From NCBI GenBank assembly GCA_948567375.1, contig OX419755.1, positions 63,616,944 to 63,680,943 of the forward strand: a stretch of DNA of 64,000 nucleotides. Reading direction: 5' to 3'. Of this stretch, positions 43,630-55,960 are shown piece by piece; position 1 is the first letter of the stretch; the number at the start of each line of letters is the position of its first letter. Made by a program: the position numbers and the translations under genes. The stretch comes from Lunularia cruciata (taxonomy: Eukaryota > Streptophyta > Marchantiopsida > Lunulariales > Lunulariaceae). Below the pieces are notes generated by a model. It was given only the letters and a program-made list of their open reading frames with translations. It was not told the origin of the DNA and did not search any database.

Positions 43630-46600
43630 TTGGCTTCAAGCCAATTTGATGGAGTGGTAAAACTATGGTGGCAATTCCAAGTGGAGTGAGCCAAATGGTA
43701 GTTTATTATACTAATCTTAACATGGGAAGAATTCAAAGGTGCAATAATTGGATGAGTCCAAGCTAAAATCCCATATGAGTTGCATGAGATAGGTTGGCAA
43801 AATTAAAGTAGATTTGTTCTATAAGGAGCTATATCACTCAATTCTAGAACACCATAATTCAAATTCTATATATATTAAAAGATGAAGCTCTAGATCAATT
43901 TATGAGGGGCTTGAAATCATGCACCAAATTGGAGTGACCATGCAGGAGCCCAAAGACTTAGAAGTAAGCCATGCAAGTGGTTGAGCACTTTCATTCCTTG
44001 GTTGCAACAACTTGGTCTTGACCTTGTCTTCATCAAACTCTACACATTGGTGGAGAAGCCGACACCAATAGAGATCAATGATATCCAACTAAAACCACTT
44101 GGTTCTATAGATAGAGAAAGATTGTGACAAAATGATGGTGCTTGCATTGTTGCCAATTTTGCATTTTATTGTTGAATATCCGCTCAAGAATGGGCGACCC
44201 CAACAAATAGTCCATATGGAGTTTGTGGAGCATGATGATCAAGGAAATGAGGAATCACAATAGGAGAAATTGAGCCATCTACTAAGAACTTGATTAGTTC
44301 CAATGGGATTGAAGGCTTTGCCTATGCAAGTTTTTTCACTTGCAAGGTATGATATGTGTTTGTGGTTGTAAAATTTTGTTTGATATTTGGAGTTCAGAAA
44401 ATTGTATTCCATGTAATTAGCAAAAGAATTAAGTATTCCTATCAAGGTACTAATTGGAAGTAGATTGATGATGGAAAATGGTAGAGAGGCTTCTACATTC
44501 TATACCTCACATCCCATTACATTTAACATAGTGAATGAGTATTTAAAGTGTATGAGGTTTGTAGTGGCACCTCTATACTATGATGTCATTCTAGGTTTGT
44601 CTTTACTTGAACATCATAAGGTTTGATTTGACTGGATCCAATGATAAATTCAAGAACAACGCCAAGGTAAGAAATACCAATTAGGTTATCGAGCACATTT
44701 GATTAAGACACCTAAGAATAGTCAGTCTTGAGATGGAAAGGTTGTCAATAAAGTAGCAAGCTTTGGAGGAAGATAAGCCTATTTTTGCAATGTGGATCAA
44801 GCCAATTCTGCATGGAGAGTTTGATGAGTGTCAAAAGCCTCATCAAGCAATGGTTGATCACATAATTTAAGATTTTGTAGATATGTTTCCGAATGATTTG
44901 CCAAAGGGATTACCCTTTGATTACGGTATGCCCTTCAAGATTGAGTTATTGCCAAGAAGTACTCTAATGAGTAGACCAATCTATTGGCTCTCACCAAAGG
45001 GGTTGGACAAGCTTTGAACAACATTGATGGAGTTCTTGGAGAAGGATTTCATACAATATAGTACATCTCTTTGGAGAATATTGGTACTATTTGTTTCAAA
45101 GAAGGATGGAAGACTTCATTTTTGTATTGATTACCCTAGCCTCAATAAAAAAATAGTGAATAATACATATCTCTTGCCTTGAATTGATGCCTTGCTTGAT
45201 CAATTGAGTGGAGCACAATACTTCTCCAAGTTGGATCTTCAAAGTCACTATTGGTAAATTCCCATTGATAAGGAAGATGTGCAAAAGACTACCTTTCACA
45301 TAAGGGATGGGCATTTTGAATAGAGAGTTCTACCTTTTGGGTTCACTAATCCTCCAATAGTCTTTATGGATCAGATGCATCATGTGTTGGATGTATTAGT
45401 GGACCGGTATGTGATGATGTTCTTTGATGGTATTTTAATCTATAGAAGATGGAGGTAGGACATGTAAATCATGTACAAGAAGTCCTAAGACAACTACTTC
45501 AATGGAAGTTTTACTACAAGAAGACAAAGTGTGCCTTTGGCATAAGGAAGTTACCTTCTTGGTCATAAGATCTCATCAGAGGGATCAAGATGGAAGAGGA
45601 GAAAATCAAGGCCATTAATTATTGGCCTACTCTAAAGGATGCCATAGAAGAGTGGGAATTTAATAGATTTGCAAGTTTTACCAAAAATTTATCCACTATT
45701 ATGCTCATGTGGCCTCACTATTGAACAATCTCTTGGAGAAGACCTCAAGCTTTCAATGGACCACCAAGCATGAAGAAGCATTCCAAAAGCTAAAACATAT
45801 GATATTTTCAAGACCTATTCTTCAACCATATGATCCTCAACTACCTTGAGTGGTTGATTTTGATGCTTCTAACTTTGCCACTAGAGTTATGTTGTAGTAG
45901 GAGTTTCCAAATAGGTTACATCTCATTGCCTTTGTGTCTCACCGACTAAACGCCATAGATAGAAAATATTTTGCTTGAGATCAAGAACAACTAGCAATGA
46001 TTTATGCCACCAAGGTATGGAGGCATTATCTCTTGGAAAAACAAGTGATTATGCAAACCGATCACAAATCCTTGTTGTAGACAATATATTTGGAGCACAT
46101 GAAATGTCAATAACATTGATGGGACAAACAACTACACTTGTTTGACATCAAAATTGAGTAAAAACTCAATAGATTCCATGTCATCTCCAATGCCCTATCA
46201 CAACAATCTGATTTGAAATCTCTTCCTCTCATCACGATGGCAATTATAAAAGTGTCAATTGACTCAAATTTCCAAATCAAGTTTAGGACAAATTTACAAT
46301 AAGACCTCTATTTTTAGATAGTACAAGGTCATGACATAGCACACAATAAGGAAGAAAACACCTTTTCCTTCAAGGAAGACATTTTATTTAGTGAGAATTG
46401 GATCTATGTTCTAGCCAAGGATGATCTTTGACTTGTGGACCTTCTAGAAGGCCATGACTTACCAATCACTGGTTGCATAGATGTATACAAGACCTTGGGT
46501 ACCCTTTAAAACCAATGGTGGTGGCCCAACATTGCATGGGATGTTTGAGAGTTTGTCCAATCTTGTTAGAGCTACCAATTCAACAAGGCAAGCAACCAAA

Positions 46601-47720
46601 AACCGAGCGGCCTTCTTCAATCACTTCCAATCTCATTTGCTCAATGGGAACACATGAGCTTAGATCTCTCATCATCTCCTTGCCCGAGACAAAGCAAGGT
46701 CATACAATAATCATGGTGTTTGTGGATAATCTTAGTAAGCAAATCCATTTGGCACCTACCTTTGATATGGTAGACATTCCAACATTGGCCTAGATCTAGT
46801 TTGGCAATGTCTTCAAGCATCATAGTATATCTCGTGTATTTATCTACAATTGTGATCCTCAATTCACCAAAAAGATTTAGCAAACACTTTTCTAAATACT
46901 CAACACCAAGTTTGCTTTGTCCATGGCCTATCATCCTCAAACAATGGATACACCAAACATGAAAATTGCACCTTGAAGGATTTACTTCATGCCTTTCTTA
47001 ATGTTCACCATACCAATTGGGATGAATATCTTGCAATTGCTATCTTCAATAATTCCAAATAGCCAAACATTAGATTCTCTCACTTCTTCCTTAATTTTAG
47101 CCAAGACCAACTTTTTCTAGATTCTTTTCTTGCTTCTCCTCCATCTTATGTCCCTCATACTTTTACCCTCTTGACCACAATATCTCAATCCCTAGAAAAA
47201 GCCAAATCTCATATCCTTGTTGCTCAAATTGTTAGAAACAATATGCCGACCAACATTGTCATGATCTTATCTTTCAACTTAATGATAAGGTCATACTTTC
47301 TTCTCATAACCTACCTTTTCCTCTTGATACCCTAGTTTGTAAACTTTCTCCTCATTAGATTGGTCCATTTGATGTCACCCAAATCATTTCTCATGTTGCT
47401 CATTGACTTGCCTTGCCTTATCATATGTGCATCCACCCTAACTTTCATGTTTCCAAGTTAAAACCCTTTTTTCTAATCCATCTTCCTTTTCCTTTGTGTC
47501 TAACCTCCTCCTCCTCCTCCCACACATATCAACCATCATGAGGACCATGAGTATGAAGTTGATCATATCCTTGCACGTCACCACATGCAACATGGTCGCC
47601 AACAACATATGGAGTACAAAGTCCTTTAAAAAGGGTATCTCCTTCACAATGCCACTTGGGAGTCTTTTTTTCATCTTTAAAATAAACAAACAGCCATCCA
47701 CGAGTTTCAAGCTTCCATGG
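43630..47720 (+). pseudogene. A host gag-pol remnants
   Basis: Gag from 43630 (SQFDGVVKLWWQFQVE), protease near 44370-44620, RT 44870-45620 (FMDQMHHVLD; the FLDD region reads FFDGI), RNase H 45740-46200, integrase 46430-47050, chromodomain region 47540-47690. All match A1 at the same positions, but every domain is broken. No product is possible. Confidence 0.82.
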
Positions 47721-47755
47721 TGACAAGGACGTCACCAACTAGTAGTGGAGGAATA

Positions 47756-48284
47756 TGTAATAATATGGAGTTTATTGACAAGTTAGTCAAGACTAACAAA
47801 ATAACAAGTAGGCCAAATTAGCCAAGAATTATAAAAATATTCTAGAAGCATCTAGGAAGCTACTTGGTACCTTCCCAAGTATAGGGTAATGTGCATGCCA
47901 AGTGGTAACTTATAGGAGCTTGCACGCCATGTAGGTGATATGTTTGTGCTTAGTAAGTGGTACATTTGTGCATGGCTAGTTTAGCTTTCATGCCAAGTAG
48001 GTGGCTCCTAGAAGAAAGTTTCTTAGGAAGCTTCTTAACTAACTTAGCGTGCATGCCAAGTAGGCAGTTTCTAGAAAGAAGCTTCCCGATTAGCTTGGCT
48101 TGCAATCTAAGAAAGCAGTTTTTAGGAAACTTCTTGAGAAGCTTTGCAAGAGCCTTGTATGTTCTCTATAAATACTAGAGCCCAAGCTCATGCTAGGCAT
48201 TTGGAGTTTCCTTCATTCAAGAGTCCTAATGTGATCTTTTGCCTTGATCTTCTATTCTTCTATTTCTTTCCTTGCTCTTTTACA
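47756..48284 (+). repeat. A host 3' LTR (529 bp)
   Basis: TGTAATAATATGGAG to TTTTACA, preceded by a purine tract AGTAGTGGAGGAATA. Contains TTCTTAGGAAGCTTC-type clusters and TATAAATA near 48168. Confidence 0.85.
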
Positions 48285-48309
48285 TTAACACTAGAATAAA
48301 AATATTACA

Positions 48310-49530
48310 TTCCTTTGAATTTTTTATAAATAAATTTCATGGGCTTGAACCTCACATGTTTATAAGCCTAGTGAATATGGATATATAATACTTCTTTTCT
48401 TTAGTGGAAATCCTAAAAGATAATTATATTCTCATCAAAAAATTTAGGAACATTTACAATCCAATTTGGCTTCAAGTGATGGTGGCTCTTGATTGCTTTG
48501 GACATAATGGGAATGGTGCTTTAGTATTAAGTCAAGTGAACCTTTGGGAGTAAGTATGTGCTCTACCACCAAATTTACTAAGAAATTAATATTAGCCATA
48601 TTATCCACCATGTCAATAGAGGTTCAATGGCCCAACACGAATGAGAGATCTCAAATTTGCATTGAAGGAATTTTTGAGATGTGTCTGGTTGGTAGACAAG
48701 ACTTTATTTCCTCTTGCTCAAAGATAGACTTTATTTCCTCTTGCTATAAACAAATTATAGCAAGAAGGGATTGTATGCACTAAATGGCTAAGATTTTGTG
48801 ACAACAAAAGAAAGGTGATTCATTTTGCAAGAGGTAAGACTCACAAAGATCCCAAATCACAAGATCTTGAGTCATAGGATATAGTTGGTTTTTAGGTCTA
48901 TGAAGGTATAGGGTATTTGATATATTTCCTTGCAATAGAATTTTTGATCTTGGATCCTCATTGTCTAATGTGGTTTATTGGTTTCATATTTTCATTTGTG
49001 TTGGATGCAAGTATGCCAACTTTATGTCATGATATGACAAGTTTGAAGAAGTTCTTCTTTGGACAAATCTAGATTAAAGAGTTACAAGGAATTCTTTTGA
49101 CCTCCACAAATATTTGCTTGCAAATTTTAGGTACATTCCAATGTTGTTTCTAGTTCTAGCCTTCAAAATAGCTCATAGAGCGGACTAACAAGACTTCAAC
49201 AAATATTTATCTTGTACACAAGTAATAACAAACTTTGTATTGGAGTTATGAAGGCTAGGTAGTATTTGTTTAAACAATTAAGGGTATTAGTTGAATAGCA
49301 AACATAGAAATGCATATTTGATGAAATGGATATCAACCAATATTATTCTACATAACTTCCTTATAGATAGAAGAGACACTTGGGAATTGGAGGAAGAAGT
49401 GGAATAAGTTGATGAAGTAGATGATTGGAACTAAGATGATCATGACAATAGGGAAGTGTTAAGACCAAATGTTATGGAGAAATGTTTGCAGTTCAATATG
49501 AGGCATGGTGGTGCCTTGCATTTAAGATAA
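48310..49530 (+). pseudogene. PIF/Harbinger-like transposase relic
   Basis: Reading through stops and shifts gives KFHGLEPHMF, then LVEILKDNYILIKKFRNIY, VMVALDCFGHNGNGALV (the NGNGASV-type block of Harbinger transposases), VQWPNTNERSQI, QDFNKYLS, KARQYLFKQLRVLV-like and HNFLIDRRDTWELEEEVE (about 49340-49410). This order fits the N-terminal helical part, middle and C-terminal helix of DDE_Tnp_4 (PIF/Harbinger) transposases. The catalytic DDE residues cannot be placed. No terminal repeats were found. Confidence 0.6.
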
Positions 49531-51949
49531 AAAGAATAAAATATATTTTAGTATATTTATTGTACATTTTTGTGCTATGGTATGGATGTAAACCATATGT
49601 AAAATGAGATGTGATGTGAATTTGTGTACTTAGGTTGACTAGAATGATCAAGGCTTTGGTTGTTCATACTCTCCAGTTTGCAAGTTGAGTTTGAGTAGAA
49701 TTGAATTTACACATGTTGATTTTAGGATAGTGATGTTCACATCACTCTTGGAAAGAGATCCAAGATTCACCTAGTGGAAAGAGATCCAAGAGTCACCATG
49801 CACTATGTGACTTGATGTGTATCCAATGAAGATATAATGTTGCACTTGATTGAATATATGATTCTTGATATTCTCACTTATTCATTGAGGATTTTAGTTG
49901 CATGCTCTAATAAGTTCATTCATAATCACCATAACTTTTAGTGATTAGAGAGTTGAAAAGTCTAAAGGCATAGTCCAGAAAGTACTTATATTCATGTAGA
50001 ATTTTTTCATTCAGCCACCAACTAATCTATTTCAGTTTAAGGAGAACAAAAAGCTGATATTTTCTAGGTAAAGCTGTGTATGGACAATGTTTATTGATAT
50101 TGAGAGGTATGAAAATTAGAAACCAAACAAAATAAAGAAAATTTGAAAATTAAAATCCTAACAGGGAACTGAAAAGTTTTTAGTTTTGAGAGCTATGTTT
50201 GGAGATTTATATATTGGATATTTAGGGGCTAGAAATCTAAAACCAAAGAAAATGTATCAATATAAAAGAGTCCCACATCAATATTTTCATAATTGTGTAA
50301 AGATATTTAAGGGTTAAAACAGACCAAAGAGAAAATATCAATGTAAAAAAACTCTTTATTGATACATCTAGACACCTATAAAAGTGGAGTATGGAACTTT
50401 TCTATGCAGATTATTTTAAGGAGAGTTTAGTCTAAGGACAAGGTTGCTATAAACTTTTTGCATAGGACATGACAGATAGCAACATGTACAAGATAGGAGG
50501 ACATGATTGGGTCTTTTATTAATTTAGTTTGTGAATTGTTTCTACATAAAAGTGATTGCATAGTAGACACAAATCTACTTAGCCTTATAAACTACTTTTT
50601 TGCTTCTTGTTCTCTTTGAGTTTACTTATGATTCCATATTCCAAGGTTGTCAAGATAGAAGAGTATGTCCACCATTTTGGATAAGCTAACATGAGTGACA
50701 CTATGGAGTGGCCTTGGATTATTGATATCTACCAATTGATAAGTATCCATCAATTGAAAGTTAACATGAATTTCATTAACTTGTGTTGGTTAGAAAAGGC
50801 ATGTATCAAAATACATGGAACATATAGGAATACATTTGTGAGTTGGACCTTAATTTTTTAGACATGAAAGTGGCATTGTCATGAAGTAACCCACCCACAT
50901 ATGAGTATTACTTTTTTCTACTAAAATTTGATGAGATTATGTTTTTTAATCCCAAAATGTGGTTCAATTTTTGTGTTTTCTACCACTCAAACTAATTTTT
51001 TTGCATAAACCTATTGTATTTTTCTTGTGCATACCATTTTTCTATGTAGAACCAATTTTCCCTACCAAATTTTTGTTTGCATAGACCATAATTTCTGTCT
51101 ACATAGACAATTTCTTTCCTATATGTACCATATTATTTCCTCTATATACCAATTTTTAGCTTGCACATACCAGCTATTTTGTGTGTTTTACGTAAAAAAA
51201 ATTACAATATTGGCTTGTTCTTTGTGATTTTCTTCATGTCCCTACATGCATAAAGTTTGTTTGGACATTGGATAAGAACACTCATAGCAGAATGGTTGGC
51301 GGGAGACCCTTCACACTTTCAATTAACCTCATTAGGGAAGGTATTGCATGAGAGAGAGATAAGATAGATGGATAGATAAGAGAGAGATAATGCAAGGAAG
51401 AGGATAATTCCATACCCTTTAGTTCAAGATTGGTCCCTTGTGCAAGATTCTGTTGCTATGAGATGCTTGGACCTATAGTGTGCATATTTGGCTTGGAGAC
51501 CTTTCTTCCATATGGTGTGTTCTTTGTTTTGTTCCTTCTTGGAGGCCAAAGGTGGTTCATAGATATACAATTCTTCATGTGAATACTAATATGGCTATGG
51601 CTATTTGTAATACTTCAAGGACAAGAGAAGAGAGAAAACACAGATTGCACACTCAACATTCGATGCCCCAAGGGAACACATTCTCTTTATTATATAGACA
51701 AAGAGGATCTCCTCCAAGGAAGCTCCACCATAGGATTAGGGACACAGATAGGTGACATGTCAGCAAGCTCCACCCTTGGATTACTTACTTGGATGGGTGA
51801 CCTGTCTGGTCTAGGTCCTATCTGGTTGGTCAAACAAGCTTTGACCGGAGGGAATCTTTTAGGGAATCTTCCTGTAGGAATCTCAGAATCACGTGAGTAA
51901 GGTACCGTTGGAAAGATCTCGACAAGACAAAGCAGGGGGGAGGGAAGGC
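49531..51949. other. AT-rich repeat-like DNA, nothing recognised
   Basis: No frame with a known domain. Short imperfect duplications occur, for example ACAGATAGGTGACATGTC and its partner near 51745 and 51800. A G-run of 12-13 bases lies just beyond, at 51966. Confidence 0.4.
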
Positions 51950-53769
51950 CAGCCTTTCCTCTGTTGGGGGGGGGGGCTCTGCACATTTTCAAGGCCTAAA
52001 TTCATCCGTTTAGGCCTCCAAAATTGCCTTCAAAGATTTCAGGCATATTTTGGTTCCTACTCTATTAGTAGAAGTCCCCTTTTGGTGATACCTCTTTCTG
52101 ATCTGTTTAGTCCATCATGTGTAACATCCTTCCAGATGTTACCAAACCAATTCTCACCTTTAAATCATCTGTCTAGCTATTGGTTATAAGGTTCTCAAGT
52201 CTATTTCGGTTTTTGCCCTATTAGTAGAAGTACTCTTTTGGTGATACTTCTATTTGATCTATTTTGACCATCATGTATAACATCATTCTAGATGTTACCA
52301 AACCGAATTTCACATCTAGATCATATGGCTAACCCTTGGTATTACACTATTGATGAGGATTATGATATGGTAGATCTAATGATGCAAGCTATTGAGGTTG
52401 AGGTGGTAGTCTTACATAAATAGATCCACCACCCAAATGGCCGTAGATTCAAACAGACTTTTGTAGGGCAGATTCCCACCCATCATTTCCTTGAGAGTGA
52501 TATTATTGGTGAGGATGAGGTGAGGTGTGAGAGCCTTACAAGGGACTTGGATTACTTCCACCAAGAGGGAGAGGAGGCAAATGATGAGCATGATTGAGAG
52601 TATAGGTTACCATCATGAGAACTTTAGATTCTTTTTTGTCTATGTACCTATATTATTCGTTTTTTATATACATATATTATTATTATTTGTTTATATACAC
52701 ATGTTATTATTTTGAAAAGATGTATTCTGATGTATTTCTTATGTGATCATTTAAATCATTTGTGCATTTCTTGAGTATGAAGTAAAGTTGCTTTTTGTGC
52801 TTAGTTTTTTATCCTCATGTTGTGCATGTTGATATCCCAATGAGAGGAGATAAGAAGTTACCTCAAAAAGATACCCTAAGGAGTGATGGACATGTGAGAG
52901 AGGTGTGTGATGACTATAATATTGGAATAGGGATAGTAGATATGGAGGTAGAGGAGCCACACTCCTCTACCTCCGTGTGCATAGCTAGAGACACCTAGGG
53001 GTTGTTGAATTAGGAAAGATAGGTGCACTTGAGAGATAGGTAGATTATGTGGAGAAAAAGCATGTTATTAGTGAGAAGTTGGGGATGGAGCATATTATTT
53101 GTGAGAGGTTGGAGGCACTAGACACTGAGGTGAGGCATCATACTATATAGTTAAGGCTTATAAGATCCAAGAGAGGGAGAGGTTGGAGAGGATGCATGTT
53201 CATAGTGAGAGGCTAGACACATTAGACACACATGAGCTTGTGAGGCATCACAAGCTCATGGTTGAGGGTTATAGGATTTAATAGATGTTTTATATGATGG
53301 ATTTTACTATCAATATGGAGTGGTTGGAGAAGACCCGGGCTCAATTACTTGAGACCCAAAGTTTACTAGATAGGTGAGGACTACACTAGATGAGGTAGTT
53401 GAGGAAGGGCAATTTTTTGTCCATGAGGCTATGATTGGACTCTCTAGGCTTCACTATTATAGGTTGAATCAGACTAATAGTGAATATATAGACACTCATG
53501 AGATGCATATAGATGGTATAGACAAGGTCACTTTAATACCATTAGCTAAACATTGTCTAAAGGTGGAAATTGGCTTGGTAACATTTGGAAGGATGCTATA
53601 CATGATGGACTAAGTAGATCAGATAGAGGTATCACCAAAAGAGTACTTTCACTAATAAAGCAATAGCCAAAAACATCCTGAAAACTTTAGAGTCATTGTG
53701 GAGGCCTAAATGGATGAATTAGGTATTGAAAATGGATTGATTGCCCCCTCTATACAAGGAAAAGGCTTG
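51950..53769. mobile_element. segment bounded by about 235-bp inverted repeats
   Basis: The arm 51950-52188 is an imperfect reverse complement of 53535-53769; shared landmarks are TTAGGCCTCCA, TTTTGGTGATACCTCT and ACATCCTTCCA with their complements. The inner half of the left arm is duplicated in tandem at about 52195-52330. The 1.2-kb interior has decayed, partly open frames on the plus strand (DEDYDMVDLMMQAIEVE; a coiled-coil-like run with LEALDTEVRHH). It could be a DNA transposon with long terminal inverted repeats. Termini and target duplication are not clear. Confidence 0.5.
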
Positions 53770-53829
53770 TAGAAGAATAATGGGTGGCAAGTTGGAAGTT
53801 ATAAGGATCCAAGGCCATTTTAAAAGCAA

Positions 53830-55960
53830 TTATAAAGTTTTTTAAACATAAGAGAACAACTTACTTTACTAGTAGCCAAGCCATCTTCTTTGAGTACATA
53901 TATCAAGGAGAGCATGTTAATTGGGCAATATATTTTACTATCAAGCAAGGAATCTACACAAAATTCAAGGAAGATTGTGGAGCTACTTACTTGGTACCTT
54001 CACAATCTATTTCTACATGGGGCTCAATTTTTTATCAATGAAGGAGCGTAAGAAGTTCCAAGTCATATCCATGTAGCAAGGTACTTTACCCTGCAACTTT
54101 AAGGCAAATTGTTTATCAAGAAGTACCAAGATGCATATGCAAATTGTAACAATATGGATTTTACCAATGAGTTAGTCAAGGCTAACAAAGTAGTAAATAG
54201 GCTAAAGTAACCTTGAATGTCTTTAAAGTATCTAGGAAGCTACTTGTACCCTCCAAGTATTGAGTAACATGCATGCCAAGTAGTGACCTTTATGAAGAAG
54301 CTTCTTGGGAAGCTTCTTGGCTAGCTTAGCTTACATCACAAGTAGGTAGCTTCTAGAAGCTTACAACTAGCTTAGCTTGCACACCAAGTAGGCAGCTTCT
54401 TGAGAAGCTTTTTGGTTAACTTGGCTTGCACTCCAAGAAAGCAGCTTAAGGAAGCTTCTCAAGAGTCTTGTATACTCTCTATAAATACCAATGCCAAAGC
54501 TCATGCTAGGAATTTGGAGTTTCCCACACTCAAGTATCCCAATGTAATCTTCTAATCTCTTATTTCTCTCCTTGGTCTTGGTCTTGGTCTTTTACACAAA
54601 GTATGTAGCAACATGAGAATTTTGCTAGTGGAGGAAGAAGTGACCACCACAAAAGCAAATAAGAAGAGGATCTCTCAAGAAAAGTCCTTGAGATCAGCCC
54701 AAAGACCAAGAAAGAAACTCAGGTGATAAAAGTATCTTGTGAAGAAGAGGAGGAAGAAGAACAAGAGCAATGTTCTTTCACATTGTAGAGATTTGTCTTC
54801 AAAGATGAAGAAGAGGAGTGATACAAAGATGAAAATTTGCTTCAAACATCAAATACATTGCAAGCTATGAGACAAAGCCAAAGAAAAAGAGGAGGCATCA
54901 CATTGCTCTAAAGAACCCACAATCCAAATCAAGAAGTAGGTGTTCAAGAAGAGAAGCAAATAAATAGTAAACACCAACAAGAACAAGAACTTTGGTCTAA
55001 AGTGGAACCGAAAGCAAAACCAGAAGAAGAAGTATAAGTCCAAGCCAAAGTGGAATTAGAAGAGGAAGCTAAAGACACTCCACTAGAAGTTCAGACCAAA
55101 GTTGAAGAAGGATTAGCCCAAGCAACCCAAGTGGCAATAAAAAAAGGAGCACACTTCATCAGACTCTCAATAAGTGCAATATTACAATTTATGTAGCTCC
55201 TACTTCCCTAATATTAGAAGGAGTGCCCAAAGATAATTAGCTACACTACCTTGGTGCAAAATATGCACAAGGAGATCTACACTTGGAAGCCAAAGGAGTA
55301 ACAAGTCCAAGAAGAGATAACCAGGGCACAAAACCCCAACAAGGAGGAGGCAAATAAGGTGAATGCCTTGATGCAAGAGAACTTTGAGGTAAAAAGGAAA
55401 AACTCTTTGTTGATGGTAGGCTAGAAGAGGCAAGAGAAAGAACTTGGGAGGCTACAAATTGAACAACAAAGGATATGTAGCTTGGGTACAAAGACCAACT
55501 ACAAGCTAGGGACAAAGAAGTAGTAAGTATTTGTAGTGAGTTGGGAGAATTCCAAGGTTTGGATCATGACCTTGGATTTACAAATGGCCCAATACCAAAG
55601 AAAGGTGGCGCTCCAATTGAACCAACTAGCCAAAGACCTAAAGAAGAAGAAAGTAGAGAGTGAAGTGGATAGACTTTGAATGCTAGAGGAGGCAAAGAAA
55701 GAAGTGGGAATCTTGAACCAACACTTGGAGGAAGAGAAGTTGACGACCATCTAGCAACTAGAAGAAGCCCATGATTAATTCACAAGGATGTTGAACAAGG
55801 GAATTGAAGGGAATACAATGAAGACAAAGATACATAAATTGAAGTTGTAGGTCCAAAATTAGAATGAGGAACATACAAAGAAGAACAATTAGCACTTAGA
55901 CTTAAAAAACACACAAATAAGAAGTTCACTAAAGTTTGTGATACCTATTTCTTAGGAAAA
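53830..55960 (+). pseudogene. decayed coiled-coil reading frame, split by solo A LTR
   Basis: Left of the LTR, 53850-54140 reads FFKHKRTTYFTSSQAIFF, EYIYQGEHVNWAIYFTIKQG, then KFKEDCGATYLV. Right of it, 54640-55960 is Glu/Lys-rich with heptad-like leucines (VELEEEAKDTPLEVQTKVEE, ELGRLQIEQQ, LQMAQYQRKVALQLNQL, LNQHLEEEKLTT). Stops match former Gln and Arg codons. The protein is unidentified: possibly a retroelement ORF or a multicopy gene specific to this lineage. The amino acid bias clearly looks coding, but function is unknown. Confidence 0.45.
54145..54596 (+). mobile_element. solo family A LTR
   Basis: 452 bp, TGTAACAATATGG to TTTTACA, flanked by CAAAT and CAAAG (four of five bases match). 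No internal region follows; host coding-like sequence continues. Contains GAAGCTTCTTGGGAAGCTTC-type arrays and TATAAATACC near 54480. Confidence 0.85.

Larger units (their letters stand above)
43630..48284 (+). mobile_element. A host element, right half (gag to 3' LTR)
   Basis: Resumes A gag at TTGGCTTCAAGCC exactly where 9676 and 24291 left off. It continues through gag, protease, RT, RNase H, integrase and chromodomain region to the 3' LTR (47756-48284). More decayed than A1, with stops or frameshifts every few dozen codons. RNase H blocks around 45760-46080 (WTTKHEEAFQKLKH, LAMIYATKVWRHYLL) and the integrase segment 46640-46790 are the clearest parts. The 3' flank TTAAC nearly matches the 5' flank TTACC. 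Confidence 0.85.

Noticed and set aside
46473..46793. A separate gene in the A host region
   Set aside because: It is the integrase of the A host element with a shifted start, matching A1 14120-14440.
48285..48300. A degenerate primer site after the A host LTR at 47756, which would make it a 5' LTR
   Set aside because: All differences would have to be transitions, no A leader follows, and the flank TTAAC fits a target duplication better.
51966..51978. G-run as a quadruplex or regulatory site
   Set aside because: A single homopolymer run cannot be distinguished from slippage and lies in repeat DNA.
52527..52715. Hydrophobic 62-codon frame ending in FVYIHMLLF
   Set aside because: Produced by a TTATTA/TATA-rich low-complexity stretch inside the inverted-repeat segment.
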